Counted from the stretch's first letter, positions 16,624-26,290 are shown. The stretch: 64,000 nt of DNA from an uncultured Pseudomonadota bacterium (GCA_900321105.1 OOHL01000003.1:81516-145515); one strand, 5' to 3'. The notes: a model not told the origin generated them from the letters alone. Made by a program: numbers and translations.

Positions 16624-18117
16624 TTATTTAGTCTTTTTAGTGTCTACACCGCAATAATAGCCAGACCCCATTTTTACAGGTTCATAACCAACAACGCAGG
16701 CAGTAGGAACACATATGCCATTGTCGTTATATTTTGCAACTGTTGAGTTTTTTATTTCCGCTATGCATGTTCTGCCAACTATGTGGTCATTGGCGCATTT
16801 ATCGTTTTTAAGCATTATTACATTACCACAATAACATGCACTGGCTTTATATTGTCCACCACGACAATCTTTTTCTTCTTTATCTTTTTCTTCTTCTGTT
16901 TTTTCAACACATTTGCCGTTTTTCATAACCATATCTTGGGATTTGCATTCGTCTTTTAATTCTTTCTTTGCCTTTTGGGTATCCAATGCACGATTGATTG
17001 CGCCGGATGTTATTAAACCAACCGCCGTTCCAACACCAGAACCCAACATCGCAGATGATGCCGCCGTTTGTGAACGTGTTTCACGATACGCGTTTTCTTT
17101 GAATGTTGTTGCGTTTATACCAAACCATTCCTGCATACATATAAATGAATCACCGGCATAACGTTTGCGTGATGCGGTTGGTGTTTGTTGATTTTCGCCT
17201 GCAAAGAAATTAATTGTATAAATACAATCAAATGTGCGTTCGTCAAACATTGCACCCAATTTTTCACAGGCTGACCGCATTGTGTCACGCAATTTATACA
17301 TGTGTTCTTCGTCTGTTTTAACATCCTTTTCAGCGCTTTCGCGTAATTTTGCAATTGCTGTGCCAAAACGATTTGTTAATCCAGAATCCGCCTCGGTACA
17401 TTCTTTGGCTATTGTTGCACATTTTTGAATTGCGGCATCTGCCTGTGTTTTGCCCAGACATTTATTATATGTTGTTCCACATTCGTTCACGATGCATGCA
17501 TTGTATTGGTTACCGCAACTTATTATATCATTATACGAAGCCAATCTGACGTTCATATCACGATCAGCCTTGATTTCAGGAACAAACGCATTGAATTCAG
17601 ATGCACTGCATGTCGTTTTTGCCTTGCACGCATTTAATTTATCGCCAAATGCTGTATCGCCATCCAATGCGCATTTTGTAAAATCATCACCACATTTTTC
17701 CGCCATACATACGCGCAAATCATAATCGCAAGTGTTGGAATTATTTTTAATCGCATCCTGTTGCGCTTTGTTCACAGATGCCGTTGCGTCTGCCGCATTT
17801 AATGCCGCGCGTTGTTTGCGAATTTGTTCTGCGAACGAATTATCTTCCAATGCAGAATCAAGAACATTGGACACTGCCATTTCAAATTCAGATGATTTGT
17901 TTACAATGACAAATTCTTTGGCAATGGATTCTGATTCTTCGTTTTCTGTTATTGTAGTGACGATATTTGATGCCGCCGCCGCAACGGATTTGCGCGCCGA
18001 TGCAGGCGTTCCACGAACCGCAACACGCGCCTCCGCATTTGCATTTTCAACACACACCAAACACATTGCCATTACCATGGATACAGTTGCGACAAAAATA
18101 TTTTTATTCTTTATCAT
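16624..18117 (-). CDS. Exported Cys-rich protein with C-x6-C-x4-C motifs and glycine zipper
   Basis: About 497 aa. The start at 18117 has AAAGG upstream; the in-frame ATG at 18138 overlaps the previous gene. Signal peptide about 1-28 (ENANAEA). Two C-x6-C-x4-C blocks (CDYDLRVC...CG and CGNQYNAC...CG) occur about 75 aa apart, each followed by a further Cys. A CEKLG...C motif is shared with the 1008-aa neighbour. A glycine-zipper helix (SAMLGSGVGTAVGLITSGAI) lies at about 353-372 and a Cys-rich C-terminal domain (CVEK, CYCG, CVPTACVVGY) follows. Probably disulfide-bonded and envelope-located; function unknown. Confidence 0.78.
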   Translation of the reverse strand: MIKNKNIFVATVSMVMAMCLVCVENANAEARVAVRGTPASARKSVAAAASNIVTTITENEESESIAKEFVIVNKSSEFEMAVSNVLDSALEDNSFAEQIRKQRAALNAADATASVNKAQQDAIKNNSNTCDYDLRVCMAEKCGDDFTKCALDGDTAFGDKLNACKAKTTCSASEFNAFVPEIKADRDMNVRLASYNDIISCGNQYNACIVNECGTTYNKCLGKTQADAAIQKCATIAKECTEADSGLTNRFGTAIAKLRESAEKDVKTDEEHMYKLRDTMRSACEKLGAMFDERTFDCIYTINFFAGENQQTPTASRKRYAGDSFICMQEWFGINATTFKENAYRETRSQTAASSAMLGSGVGTAVGLITSGAINRALDTQKAKKELKDECKSQDMVMKNGKCVEKTEEEKDKEEKDCRGGQYKASACYCGNVIMLKNDKCANDHIVGRTCIAEIKNSTVAKYNDNGICVPTACVVGYEPVKMGSGYYCGVDTKKTK

Positions 18118-18119
18118 TT

Positions 18120-18983
18120 TTATTTCAACCTTTCGCATGCTATATCATAAAATTTGCACAATTGTTCAGCGACTGTTTTTTCATAATCAAAACCAACCGC
18201 ACATTTATTGCGCATATTTGATGTGCAAACACGTTCAATACAATCGTTTTTAGCCTTGCTGTTTTTGCACGCCGTTTGTGCGCTTGCCAATTTTTGTTCG
18301 CGTGCACTTTTGTATGATGCAATAATGTTTTCCAGTAATTTGTCGGCATTCGCAATTGATGTGTCGCGCGCAGATGTCAAATCAGTTTTTATCGCAGCCA
18401 AGAAATCTTCGCAGCCCGTGGATAACACACCGCATTCTGCAAAGTATTTATCAAAATTCGCATCCGATTCGCAATTGCTGTAATCTGCATTACAACGTTT
18501 CGTATCAACAAGGCATGTTGTGATTTCTGTTGAACATGAATTTTGTGATTTTTTTTCATTAGCTTTTTTTGCTAAATTCGCCATTTCGTTTGATATTCCG
18601 GCCGCCGTACAAGATTGTTCAATTAATTTATCGTAATTTTCTTCGACATCATCAGGGGTACATCCGCTGACTTTTTTAAGGCATTGTTCGGTTCCCCAAA
18701 CATATCTTTCACCTGGATCAGTTGGTGCCTTTTTTAATTCCTTGTCTGAAATTGTGTATTTCGCAGATGTCCCGGCGGAAACAGTTTTCATTGCCGTTGA
18801 TTTTGTCGGTTCGCCCGCAGATGCAGACCCACAATATTGACAACGTGCCGCCGGATTTGCGCCAATATTTATTGCGCAAACAGAATCCAGACATCGTGTC
18901 AAATTGGCCACAGAACATGCCCCATACGACAGGGCTGGAACCATCAAGAAAACATTAAAAAAAACTAATTCGCGAATTTTCAT
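18120..18983 (-). CDS. Exported Cys-rich protein, 287 aa, first gene of operon
   Basis: Signal peptide about 1-21 (LSYGA). Cysteines: CSVANLTRCLDSVC (C-x8-C-x4-C), CQYC, then CSTEITTC...C...C in the middle, a helical region and a C-terminal CIERVC...CAVGF block. The spacing relates it to the paralogues at 16624, 33669 and 1-659. First of four genes with 2-11 nt spacing; the divergent 134-nt gap to the autotransporter at 19119 should hold both promoters. Function unknown; the set looks like one exported assembly. Confidence 0.76.
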   Translation of the reverse strand: MKIRELVFFNVFLMVPALSYGACSVANLTRCLDSVCAINIGANPAARCQYCGSASAGEPTKSTAMKTVSAGTSAKYTISDKELKKAPTDPGERYVWGTEQCLKKVSGCTPDDVEENYDKLIEQSCTAAGISNEMANLAKKANEKKSQNSCSTEITTCLVDTKRCNADYSNCESDANFDKYFAECGVLSTGCEDFLAAIKTDLTSARDTSIANADKLLENIIASYKSAREQKLASAQTACKNSKAKNDCIERVCTSNMRNKCAVGFDYEKTVAEQLCKFYDIACERLK

Positions 18984-19118
18984 TGTCTCTCTTCCAAAAA
19001 ACTATATCAAAAATCACAAATTAAATCAAAGAAAAAATACCATATAATATATAAGTAAAAATTCTGGACACGATGCCGTTTTTTGTGATAAAGTTTTTTT
19101 AAGCGAGAGAATGAATTC

Positions 19119-22100
19119 ATGAAATTTATTAGATTTTTCGGCGTTTTGGCGTTTTTGATACCATGCATGTCAATGGCGGCTGGCAATGGTGACTTTCAAA
19201 ATGCGTCACGTTTGTTGTCTGCGGCAAGACGTGGCGACACACAAACTGTCCAAATGTTAATCAATCGTGGCGCAGATATAAATTATACTGATTCAACTGG
19301 ATTGTCCTTGGTCTGCACGGCGATTATGAACAATGATACACGCGCAATTCAGGTATTGCAGATGTATGGCGCCGATGCCTCAAATTGTGAAAGACAAATC
19401 AAAAAATACAAACAAAAAACAAAAGTTGCCACGCGTGGTGAAGAATACGGATTTTTTAGTGGACTTTCTTCGTCGCATATAATTGCGCTTTCTGCGGTTG
19501 GTGTTGCGGCTGTGATTGGTGGTGTTGCACTTTTAACCGATGCATTTGATGCAAAGAATAATAATTCATCTTCGTCATCCAGTGGTTCTCATTCTGGCAG
19601 TGGCGGTGGCAGCAGCAGTGATACAACGTCTTATACAAAATTATTCTCGCAAAATCTGCCGTATGGGCCGGCATGTACAGGTTCTTCTTGCCCAACTGAT
19701 TTCACAACATGGGAAGAAATGCAGGATTTTGATTATATGTCCGATACATCAACCCAGAATACTTTCAATTATTTGATGGTGTCACACGCATATGATGCAT
19801 TTATCCGTGGATATTTGGGTATGGAAACGATAAGAATCAGCAGTGATTTATCCTCATTTGATTTATCGGACTTTGGTTATTATCCACAAGGTGATATACC
19901 TGGTGGTGGAAAACCTGTGAATGTTGCAATGATAACTGCATCTGGTGTTAATGCAACGGGCAGCGCAGTTGATGGTTTAATTCCATGGATTGATTCTTCG
20001 CAGATAACATCTGTTCAGACCGCATGTGCAAGTGATTCAACGTCCGAAGCATGTCGTAATGCAACGATAGCTGCAACAAATACAGCGCATAAATATTATA
20101 ATTTATCTGGCGCAACGGTTGCGGATGCGACCGAAAATGCCGCGTTTGATTTAACTGGTGCTGGAACAGTGTTTGGTTTCGCAACAGATGCAGATACCAA
20201 ATTGGCGAAAATAATTGCTGGTTGGGAATATGGTGGTCGTGCAACTGGTGATTTTTATGGGTTTATTCCTAACGGTCAATTAACCGTTTATAAAGCAGGT
20301 ACTGGGGCAGCTTGGACTGATACAACATCATCCAGTGTGACCGGTGCGTATAATATGGCTGGCGATGAATTGGCTGTTGATGATACATTTACTTTGGCAG
20401 ACGGGACAACCATCACAGTGACTTCTGTTTCTGGTGATTCTTTTGTTGCCACTGATTCTTCTGACAATGTTTATAATGGGTATTTGGTTGATGATAATTT
20501 ATATGTTGGTGTTGGTACGGATATAAATCAAAAATATTCTGTTGGTGATGAATCATCGCTGACTTTGGAACAAGAATTGACTGTTTCAGATTATAAAAAT
20601 TATTCTGCAATTTACAAAGCGTTAACTTTGAAGGATTCAGGTAATTATGTTGCAAATGTTATTGCGAATTTGTCTTTGCCATCTGCATCAACGGCTTTGG
20701 ATTACGCAATGATTAATGATGCAAAGGTCTTGTATGATAATGCATCAACAGACGCCCTGAAAGTGACTGTCTATAAGAATTTGATAAACAATTATTATAA
20801 CCTTGATACTTCTGATGATACAACGGTCAATACCCCAGGTGCGGATGCAGGGTTGGCTTTCACCGGTTTAGGCAATTATCAACAACAAATCTTGATAAAT
20901 CCTGCTGGGCGTACATTGTATGGTATTGGTGATGGAAAATCTTTAAGCCCACAGAATGCAACATTTGAAAACTTTGCACCTGTTGTATATCCGAATTTGG
21001 AAAACTTGTTTGCGACTGTTGTTGCAGTTAAACCAACGGATGGCACAACAGATACAACAATTGATGGGTATACTGCCGAGGGTGCTGGAAAATTACAATT
21101 GTCTGTGTGGACTGATGAAGATGATTCAAGTACAATTTATTCATCGCGTATGTGTGGTTTGACCGGAACAGGAAACGGTGGCGAAATGAATCCGTGGTGT
21201 TTTGCTGCGCCAGGAACAACAGATATGGACGCAACGGCGGCGATGGCTGGTTCGGTTGCTCTGGTTAAAAGTGCGTTCAATTATATGACACCAAAACAGA
21301 TATTCTTGCTTTTGGCTTTGACGGCGGACGGTCCATATCTTGGCGTGAATCCAAACAGTTCAACAGGTTATTCAAAATGGAGCAGTGATGCGGATTTAAT
21401 TGAATACTTGCAAGGTATGTACATTATGCCATCTAATCTTGATTCTTCGGATGATCAATATTTGCAAAGTTTCAAGACTGCATTTGGATATGGTATGATA
21501 AACCTTGAACGTGCAACGCGCCCAACTACAAATGTTTATTTTTATTCATCTGATACTGATTCAATTGTTTATTCTGGTAATAAAGCATTTTGGAGCAAGA
21601 TATCTACAACTTCTTCATCATCGTCTTCGTCGCGTGCATCAACTGTTTTGAACGGTCGCGGAACGGTAAAAACTTCTTTCTATGATATTTTGGAAAGCGC
21701 GGATAGTTCTATATCTTTGCCGCGTGTTTGGAATGCTGAATTTTCTTTGAACAGTGATTACAGACATGGGTTTTATATGGGCGATGTTTTGGGTGAATTT
21801 GCGGTTGATTCTACAAATAAACATTCCAAGACGGTTGGAAATATGTCTTTTGATATGGCAATGTCACCACGTGCATATAATGATAATTTTAATGGATTGG
21901 ATAATTTAAAAATATCCTTTAATAACGAACATTATGATTTAAACGCAGAATATCAACATCACTTAACAGACGGCGAATCCAGATTTGATGGTCGCGCAAA
22001 TGGTGTTTTATCGTTGGTTTCAAACGCCATCACCAGTGGCGCAAAATATAAATATGGCAAATTCGCATTTGGTGCACATGCGTTTTCTGGTCTTATGAAT

Positions 22101-22772
22101 GATGAAAATTTATTGGAAAACGATCCTGTGGTATCTTCACAATTTGAACCTGCACGCCTGGGACTTGCAACCGGTGGCGCAATGGATGCAGGTTATAATG
22201 GCGAAAAATTTAGTTTGAATATGTCAATTGGTAATATGCATGAAAATAATACTGTGCTGGGGTCAATCAGTGATGGTTTCTTGGCGCTTAATGGTGCAGA
22301 TACTCAATATGTCGATGTTGTCGCAAATTACAAGCCATTTGAAAAAATGAATTTGTTTGCACGTGCCACATATGCAAATACACAAGCAAATATTGGTGAT
22401 GGTATAATTTCTGCCTTGTCAGATATTAAATCAAATGCATTTGCGCTGGGAACAGATTTATACGGATTTAATTTTACGGCTGCAATGCCTTTGGCTGTTG
22501 TTGATGGAAAGATGGGATATGATTACGCAGATATGTCTGTTGTTGAAAACAATGGTGGATTTGATGTCGTTATTAACGATGCACATATTGAATACATTGA
22601 TTTGTCTGTTGAAAAACGCGAATTAAGATTTTCTGGTTCATATAAACAATCACTTGGCGAATTCACCGATGCCGGTGTTGGATTTATATATCGTGTAAAT
22701 CCAGGCAACACGAATGCGTTTGGTAATGAATCAATATTGATGTTCAAAGTCCATCATAGACTTGGTATATAA
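19119..22772 (+). CDS. Ankyrin autotransporter with degenerate subtilisin (S8) passenger
   Basis: 1217 aa. Signal peptide 1-20, ankyrin repeats about 30-88 (LLSAARRGDTQTVQMLINRGAD), hydrophobic helix 118-140, Ser/Gly linker 149-170. Residues about 260-740 follow the subtilase order: VNVAMITASGVN (267-278, Asp block), KLAKIIAG...FYGFIPNGQLTVYK (361-392, His block), ILINPAGR (591-598, oxyanion block), NPWCFAAPG and AAMAGSVALVKSA (691-719, Ser block). In each the expected catalytic residue is absent (Asp to Thr, His to non-His, Asn to Arg, no Ser), so it is probably a dead protease used as a binding passenger. Residues about 900-1217 form the outer-membrane barrel. Confidence 0.85.
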   Translation: MKFIRFFGVLAFLIPCMSMAAGNGDFQNASRLLSAARRGDTQTVQMLINRGADINYTDSTGLSLVCTAIMNNDTRAIQVLQMYGADASNCERQIKKYKQKTKVATRGEEYGFFSGLSSSHIIALSAVGVAAVIGGVALLTDAFDAKNNNSSSSSSGSHSGSGGGSSSDTTSYTKLFSQNLPYGPACTGSSCPTDFTTWEEMQDFDYMSDTSTQNTFNYLMVSHAYDAFIRGYLGMETIRISSDLSSFDLSDFGYYPQGDIPGGGKPVNVAMITASGVNATGSAVDGLIPWIDSSQITSVQTACASDSTSEACRNATIAATNTAHKYYNLSGATVADATENAAFDLTGAGTVFGFATDADTKLAKIIAGWEYGGRATGDFYGFIPNGQLTVYKAGTGAAWTDTTSSSVTGAYNMAGDELAVDDTFTLADGTTITVTSVSGDSFVATDSSDNVYNGYLVDDNLYVGVGTDINQKYSVGDESSLTLEQELTVSDYKNYSAIYKALTLKDSGNYVANVIANLSLPSASTALDYAMINDAKVLYDNASTDALKVTVYKNLINNYYNLDTSDDTTVNTPGADAGLAFTGLGNYQQQILINPAGRTLYGIGDGKSLSPQNATFENFAPVVYPNLENLFATVVAVKPTDGTTDTTIDGYTAEGAGKLQLSVWTDEDDSSTIYSSRMCGLTGTGNGGEMNPWCFAAPGTTDMDATAAMAGSVALVKSAFNYMTPKQIFLLLALTADGPYLGVNPNSSTGYSKWSSDADLIEYLQGMYIMPSNLDSSDDQYLQSFKTAFGYGMINLERATRPTTNVYFYSSDTDSIVYSGNKAFWSKISTTSSSSSSSRASTVLNGRGTVKTSFYDILESADSSISLPRVWNAEFSLNSDYRHGFYMGDVLGEFAVDSTNKHSKTVGNMSFDMAMSPRAYNDNFNGLDNLKISFNNEHYDLNAEYQHHLTDGESRFDGRANGVLSLVSNAITSGAKYKYGKFAFGAHAFSGLMNDENLLENDPVVSSQFEPARLGLATGGAMDAGYNGEKFSLNMSIGNMHENNTVLGSISDGFLALNGADTQYVDVVANYKPFEKMNLFARATYANTQANIGDGIISALSDIKSNAFALGTDLYGFNFTAAMPLAVVDGKMGYDYADMSVVENNGGFDVVINDAHIEYIDLSVEKRELRFSGSYKQSLGEFTDAGVGFIYRVNPGNTNAFGNESILMFKVHHRLGI

Positions 22773-22776
22773 CCTC

Positions 22777-22804
22777 TTGACATTGTTTTGTTTTTGTCTA
22801 TAAT
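22777..22804 (+). promoter_or_regulatory. Consensus sigma70 promoter
   Basis: Perfect TTGACA (22777-22782) and TATAAT (22799-22804) with a 16-bp spacer, upstream of the gene at 22835. Nearly the same arrangement occurs at 46882-46909. Confidence 0.85.
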
Positions 22805-22834
22805 CGGGCTAATAGTTATAGCAAGGGGTTTATT

Positions 22835-23287
22835 ATGTCTTTTTTGAAAAATTTAAAAGAAAAGGTAAAAACGCGTTTGGAAAAGCCGAAGTTATATTCG
22901 TACGTAAAAAGAATACCTGCAAACGATGTCGCTTTGTTGGCTGTTATGTGCAGGGAATGTATGCCTGTCATCGTTAAACGTCGGATATTAATTACATCTG
23001 TATATGCTTACTATATTCCTCAAATTGAATCAGATATAGATATAGCCAAAGATTTATTTGCAAAGCACGGTATAACAATGGAAAAACATTTTTCGCATAT
23101 AATTGACCATGATGGCCAAGAAGTACTGCGTGCAAATTATATGTTTTGCACGGATAATGATTTAATGGTTAAAAATATGCAAAATATACATGATAAATAT
23201 ATTTCCTTGTACACACCTGGGAAAAAAGAAGAAAAGGCAAAATTATTGCAACAGGCTATGGAACTTAGACAAAATCAAAAACAATAA
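22835..23287 (+). CDS. Hypothetical protein, 150 aa
   Basis: Has its own consensus promoter, an AAGGGG Shine-Dalgarno 8 nt before the ATG and a terminator. The product is soluble and highly basic at the N-terminus (KEKVKTRLEKPK), with a central MCRECMPVIVKRRILITS segment and a charged helical C-terminus (KKEEKAKLLQQAMELRQNQ). No signal peptide and no recognised family. The strong promoter suggests it is well expressed. Confidence 0.7.
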   Translation: MSFLKNLKEKVKTRLEKPKLYSYVKRIPANDVALLAVMCRECMPVIVKRRILITSVYAYYIPQIESDIDIAKDLFAKHGITMEKHFSHIIDHDGQEVLRANYMFCTDNDLMVKNMQNIHDKYISLYTPGKKEEKAKLLQQAMELRQNQKQ

Positions 23288-23314
23288 AAAACCGCCAAAA
23301 TTGGCGGTTTTTTT
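23287..23314 (+). terminator. Rho-independent terminator
   Basis: ACCGCCAA/TTGGCGGT stem followed by seven T, just after the 22835 gene. Confidence 0.85.
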
Positions 23315-23366
23315 GATGGAATAGGTTCCTGTGGTTTTTGTGCTTTTTGTATGAAAAAATAAAAGC

Positions 23367-24449
23367 ATGAAAACGAAAAAATTAAATTTTATTTTTGTGA
23401 TGATGTTGGCGATTGTTGGCATCCACACCCGTGCTGATTCCTGTACTGGAATTTCTTTGACATCCAAAGATGGATCAAACATTGTTGCGCGAACTGTTGA
23501 ATGGTCAAGTGGCGAAAGCCCAAGCGACTACTTAATTATCCCCGAAGGCTTTGAAAAACAATCCATGTTGCCAGATGGAACCAGAACCGGTATGAAATAT
23601 ACTGCATTTTATGGATATGTCGGTCTTGCATCCGAAGATTATGTTATCGAAGGCTTAAACGAAGCAGGGCTGTCTGCGGGGTTGTTTTATTTTCCAAAAT
23701 ATGGTTCATACCCAAAATATAACATAAAAGAAAAAGACCAAACAATTTCCGACACAGAATTTGTTGCATGGATATTGGGAAATTTTGAAACAGTTGATGA
23801 TGTTATTGGTGCATTAAGTGATATCAATGTTGTTGCCACAGATGCACGTGCCGAAAACCTGCATTGGCGTGTTGCGGATAAATACGGTCGTCAGATAGTT
23901 ATTGAATATGTTGACGGTATCCCAATGGTTTATGAAAACAGACTGGGTGTATTGACCAATTCGCCGGGCTTTCCATGGCATATAACAAATTTGAATGATT
24001 ATATAAATTTGCAACCTGGGACAATTGGTACGCGTGAATTCGGTAACATTTCTTTATCGTCAATTGGCAATGGCAGTGGGCTTTTGGGATTGCCAGGTGA
24101 TTTTACACCGCCATCGCGTTTTGTGCGTGCCGCATTTTTCCAAACCAGTGCGCCAATATTGGATACTGCGGAACAAACCGTGGCCCAGGCATTTACGATA
24201 TTGGAATCTATGACAATACCAATCGGTGTCCAGTTTAACGATAAAACCAAAATACCAAATATCCCAACGGCAACACAATGGACGTCTGTGACAGATATGA
24301 CTAATAACAAATTGTATTATACGACAATGTATAATCCGATTATTCGTAAATTCGATTTGAATAACATAGATTTTTCATCTGTTGAATATCAAAAACATCC
24401 GCTGGATACAATCAAGGTGCGTCCAATGACAGACGCAAGCATAGATTAA
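23367..24449 (+). CDS. Choloylglycine hydrolase family amidase (Ntn hydrolase, exported)
   Basis: 360 aa. A signal peptide (about 1-25) is followed directly by Cys26 in ADSCTGISL, the position of the N-terminal nucleophile of bile-salt hydrolases and penicillin V acylases. Other conserved elements: VARTVEW (Arg and Glu/Asp pair), GLNEAGLSAGLFYFP, VLTNSPGFPWHITNLN (Asn of the active site) and PSRFVRA (Arg). These fit a linear-amide C-N hydrolase of the Gram-negative, periplasmic cluster. Substrates may be bile salts, N-acyl homoserine lactones or related amides; they cannot be told apart from sequence. It shares a transcript with the following gene. Confidence 0.85.
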   Translation: MKTKKLNFIFVMMLAIVGIHTRADSCTGISLTSKDGSNIVARTVEWSSGESPSDYLIIPEGFEKQSMLPDGTRTGMKYTAFYGYVGLASEDYVIEGLNEAGLSAGLFYFPKYGSYPKYNIKEKDQTISDTEFVAWILGNFETVDDVIGALSDINVVATDARAENLHWRVADKYGRQIVIEYVDGIPMVYENRLGVLTNSPGFPWHITNLNDYINLQPGTIGTREFGNISLSSIGNGSGLLGLPGDFTPPSRFVRAAFFQTSAPILDTAEQTVAQAFTILESMTIPIGVQFNDKTKIPNIPTATQWTSVTDMTNNKLYYTTMYNPIIRKFDLNNIDFSSVEYQKHPLDTIKVRPMTDASID

Positions 24450-24953
24450 ATGCTGCTTGACAAAAATTACAAATGTGTTAACTTTTTGGTTAAAAGGTTA
24501 ACACATTTGAATATATACGATACAAAATTAGATGTTTTGTTGGATTTATTTGAAGCTGGCTACAGAAACGCCTATGTGTCCATAATGGATTTTTCTTCGT
24601 CACAAAATAATCCTTATGTCCGTATTGAAATGGTTTTGCCAAATGTAGGGCGTTTATGTTTGTATCAAACTTTCCGCGAAGCGTTTGATGTGCAAATCCC
24701 AGATATCACGGTTTTTTATTCTTGTGCGGATAAACCAAATATAAGAAACAGAGTTATTAATCCAGATTTGCTTAAACGAAGCGCAAATATAATTTATAAA
24801 ACCCGTAATTATTTTAATGAACATCCAGAATATACTTTGGTTGAAAACGGTTTGGCAAAAAAGATAGTGAACAATCAAAGAATTGCAAAAAAACAATACG
24901 AAAAAATTGCAAAGAAAAAATATGGTTGGCTGCAAGGTTTAAGACAAAAATAA
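24450..24953 (+). CDS. Hypothetical protein, 167 aa
   Basis: The ATG follows the TAA of the amidase gene with no gap, so it is translationally coupled. The product is soluble: an N-terminal KCVNFLVKRLTHLNIY region, an aromatic middle (SIMDFSSSQNNPYVRIEM) and a very Lys-rich tail (AKKQYEKIAKKKYGW). No family recognised. It ends at a terminator shared with grpE. Confidence 0.65.
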   Translation: MLLDKNYKCVNFLVKRLTHLNIYDTKLDVLLDLFEAGYRNAYVSIMDFSSSQNNPYVRIEMVLPNVGRLCLYQTFREAFDVQIPDITVFYSCADKPNIRNRVINPDLLKRSANIIYKTRNYFNEHPEYTLVENGLAKKIVNNQRIAKKQYEKIAKKKYGWLQGLRQK

Positions 24954-24979
24954 AAACCGCCCAAAAGGGCGGTTTTTAT
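24953..24979. terminator. Bidirectional terminator
   Basis: AAACCGCCC-AAAA-GGGCGGTTT between the convergent 24450 gene and grpE. Confidence 0.85.
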
Positions 24980-25497
24980 TTTGAAACAATTACCATTGCT
25001 GTTCGAAGCACTGTATCACCAAACATATATCCTGGCTGCATTTCTTCAATTATGGTATTTGTTGCGGTCTTTTCATCTGGTTTTTCAACCATTTGAATTG
25101 CATTATGAAATTGTGGATTTAATATTTCACCAACACTTTCGATTTTTGTAATTCCAATCTGGGCGAAAGCATTTGCCATCGCACGTTCCATTGTTTTTAT
25201 GCCTTCGTCATCAGGGTTGTGTTTAAGCGCTGCCTGAACTGCATCCATAACCGGTAATATTTTTTCAGTAACAGACATCACGCGATTGCGTGATACAGAT
25301 TCTATATCCAATGATGCGCGACGGCGTGTGTTTTCCAATTCTGCGGCAACACGCAAATATTTATCATTTAATTCAGCAATTTTTGCATTTAATTGTTCAA
25401 TAATCTCGGTTTGTTTATCGGCGGATATTTCTGACTTTTTATTGTCATCCACAGATACTGTTTCGATTTCTACTTCTTTTTTATCTTGTTTTTCCAT
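24976..25497 (-). CDS. grpE: Nucleotide exchange factor GrpE
   Basis: 173 aa. An acidic N-terminus and long coiled coil (about 28-60, LNDKYLRVAAELENTRRRA) are followed by the head domain with ILPVMDAVQAAL, ERAMANAFAQIGI and the C-terminal signature FNP-like LNPQFHNAIQMVE...MQPGYMFGDTVLRTAMVIVSK. GrpE releases ADP from DnaK. Followed upstream by tpiA on the same strand; dnaK is not in the window. Confidence 0.97.
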   Translation of the reverse strand: MEKQDKKEVEIETVSVDDNKKSEISADKQTEIIEQLNAKIAELNDKYLRVAAELENTRRRASLDIESVSRNRVMSVTEKILPVMDAVQAALKHNPDDEGIKTMERAMANAFAQIGITKIESVGEILNPQFHNAIQMVEKPDEKTATNTIIEEMQPGYMFGDTVLRTAMVIVSK

Positions 25498-25527
25498 ATC
25501 TTCAACTTCTTTTTTTACATTATATAT

Positions 25528-26226
25528 TTAATCGATTGATTTTATTATAGGTAAAAATGTATCGCTTTTCAAGGATGCACCGCCAACTAATACCCCATCA
25601 ACATGTGGAATATTCATAATTTGTTTTGCGTTTTTGCCATTAACGCTGCCGCCGTAAAGCAGGGCAACATCATCACGACCAATATTATGCAATGCTTTGT
25701 GTATTGTTTCAAAGACAGCCTTTATTTCATCTTCTGTTGGTGTTTTTCCGCTTCCAATTGCCCAACGTGGTTCATATGCAACAATATATTCGCCTTGACC
25801 AGGGATACTTTCTAATAACATTTTTTTTACGACACTGTTTGTACGACCAGTATTTTTTTCTTCCGATGTTTCACCAATACAAATAATGGGGACAATTCCG
25901 TTTTTGATGGCTGCCATTGCTTTGGTCTTTACGATGGTGTTCGTTTCGTTGTGATAAAGCCGTCTTTCGCTGTGACCCACGATTACATATTTCACATCGG
26001 CATCTTTTAACATCTGACCAGATATGTCACCGGTGTATGCGCCATTGTCATGTTCACTGATATCTTGGGCACCGATAGTGATACCGTGATTATTGCCGTA
26101 AATTAATGTAAAGGGCAGGCATACAACAACTTCGTTTTTTGTGCGAAGATTCTTTAATGCTTTAAGCAAAATTTCTTTGTCTTCGTTATCACCGTTCATT
26201 TTCCAGTTGCCGACAATAATTTTCAT
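25528..26226 (-). CDS. tpiA: Triosephosphate isomerase
   Basis: 232-aa TIM barrel, slightly shorter than the usual 250. Conserved residues: GNWKMN (catalytic Lys), VGHSERR (catalytic His), AYEPRWAIGSGKTP (catalytic Glu and loop 6) and LLYGGSVN with HVDGVLVGGASL. It interconverts DHAP and glyceraldehyde-3-phosphate. Divergent from the PpiD-like gene; 64 nt between the starts. Confidence 0.97.
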   Translation of the reverse strand: MKIIVGNWKMNGDNEDKEILLKALKNLRTKNEVVVCLPFTLIYGNNHGITIGAQDISEHDNGAYTGDISGQMLKDADVKYVIVGHSERRLYHNETNTIVKTKAMAAIKNGIVPIICIGETSEEKNTGRTNSVVKKMLLESIPGQGEYIVAYEPRWAIGSGKTPTEDEIKAVFETIHKALHNIGRDDVALLYGGSVNGKNAKQIMNIPHVDGVLVGGASLKSDTFLPIIKSID

Positions 26227-26290
26227 TTTTATTCCTTTTTTATTGATTTTTTATCATCTTTTTTGCTATGTTATCGCAAAAGGTGGAAAA

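Noticed and set aside
17732-18253. 173-aa plus-strand frame antisense to the Cys-rich operon
   Set aside because: Spans two real minus-strand genes and has no signals of its own.
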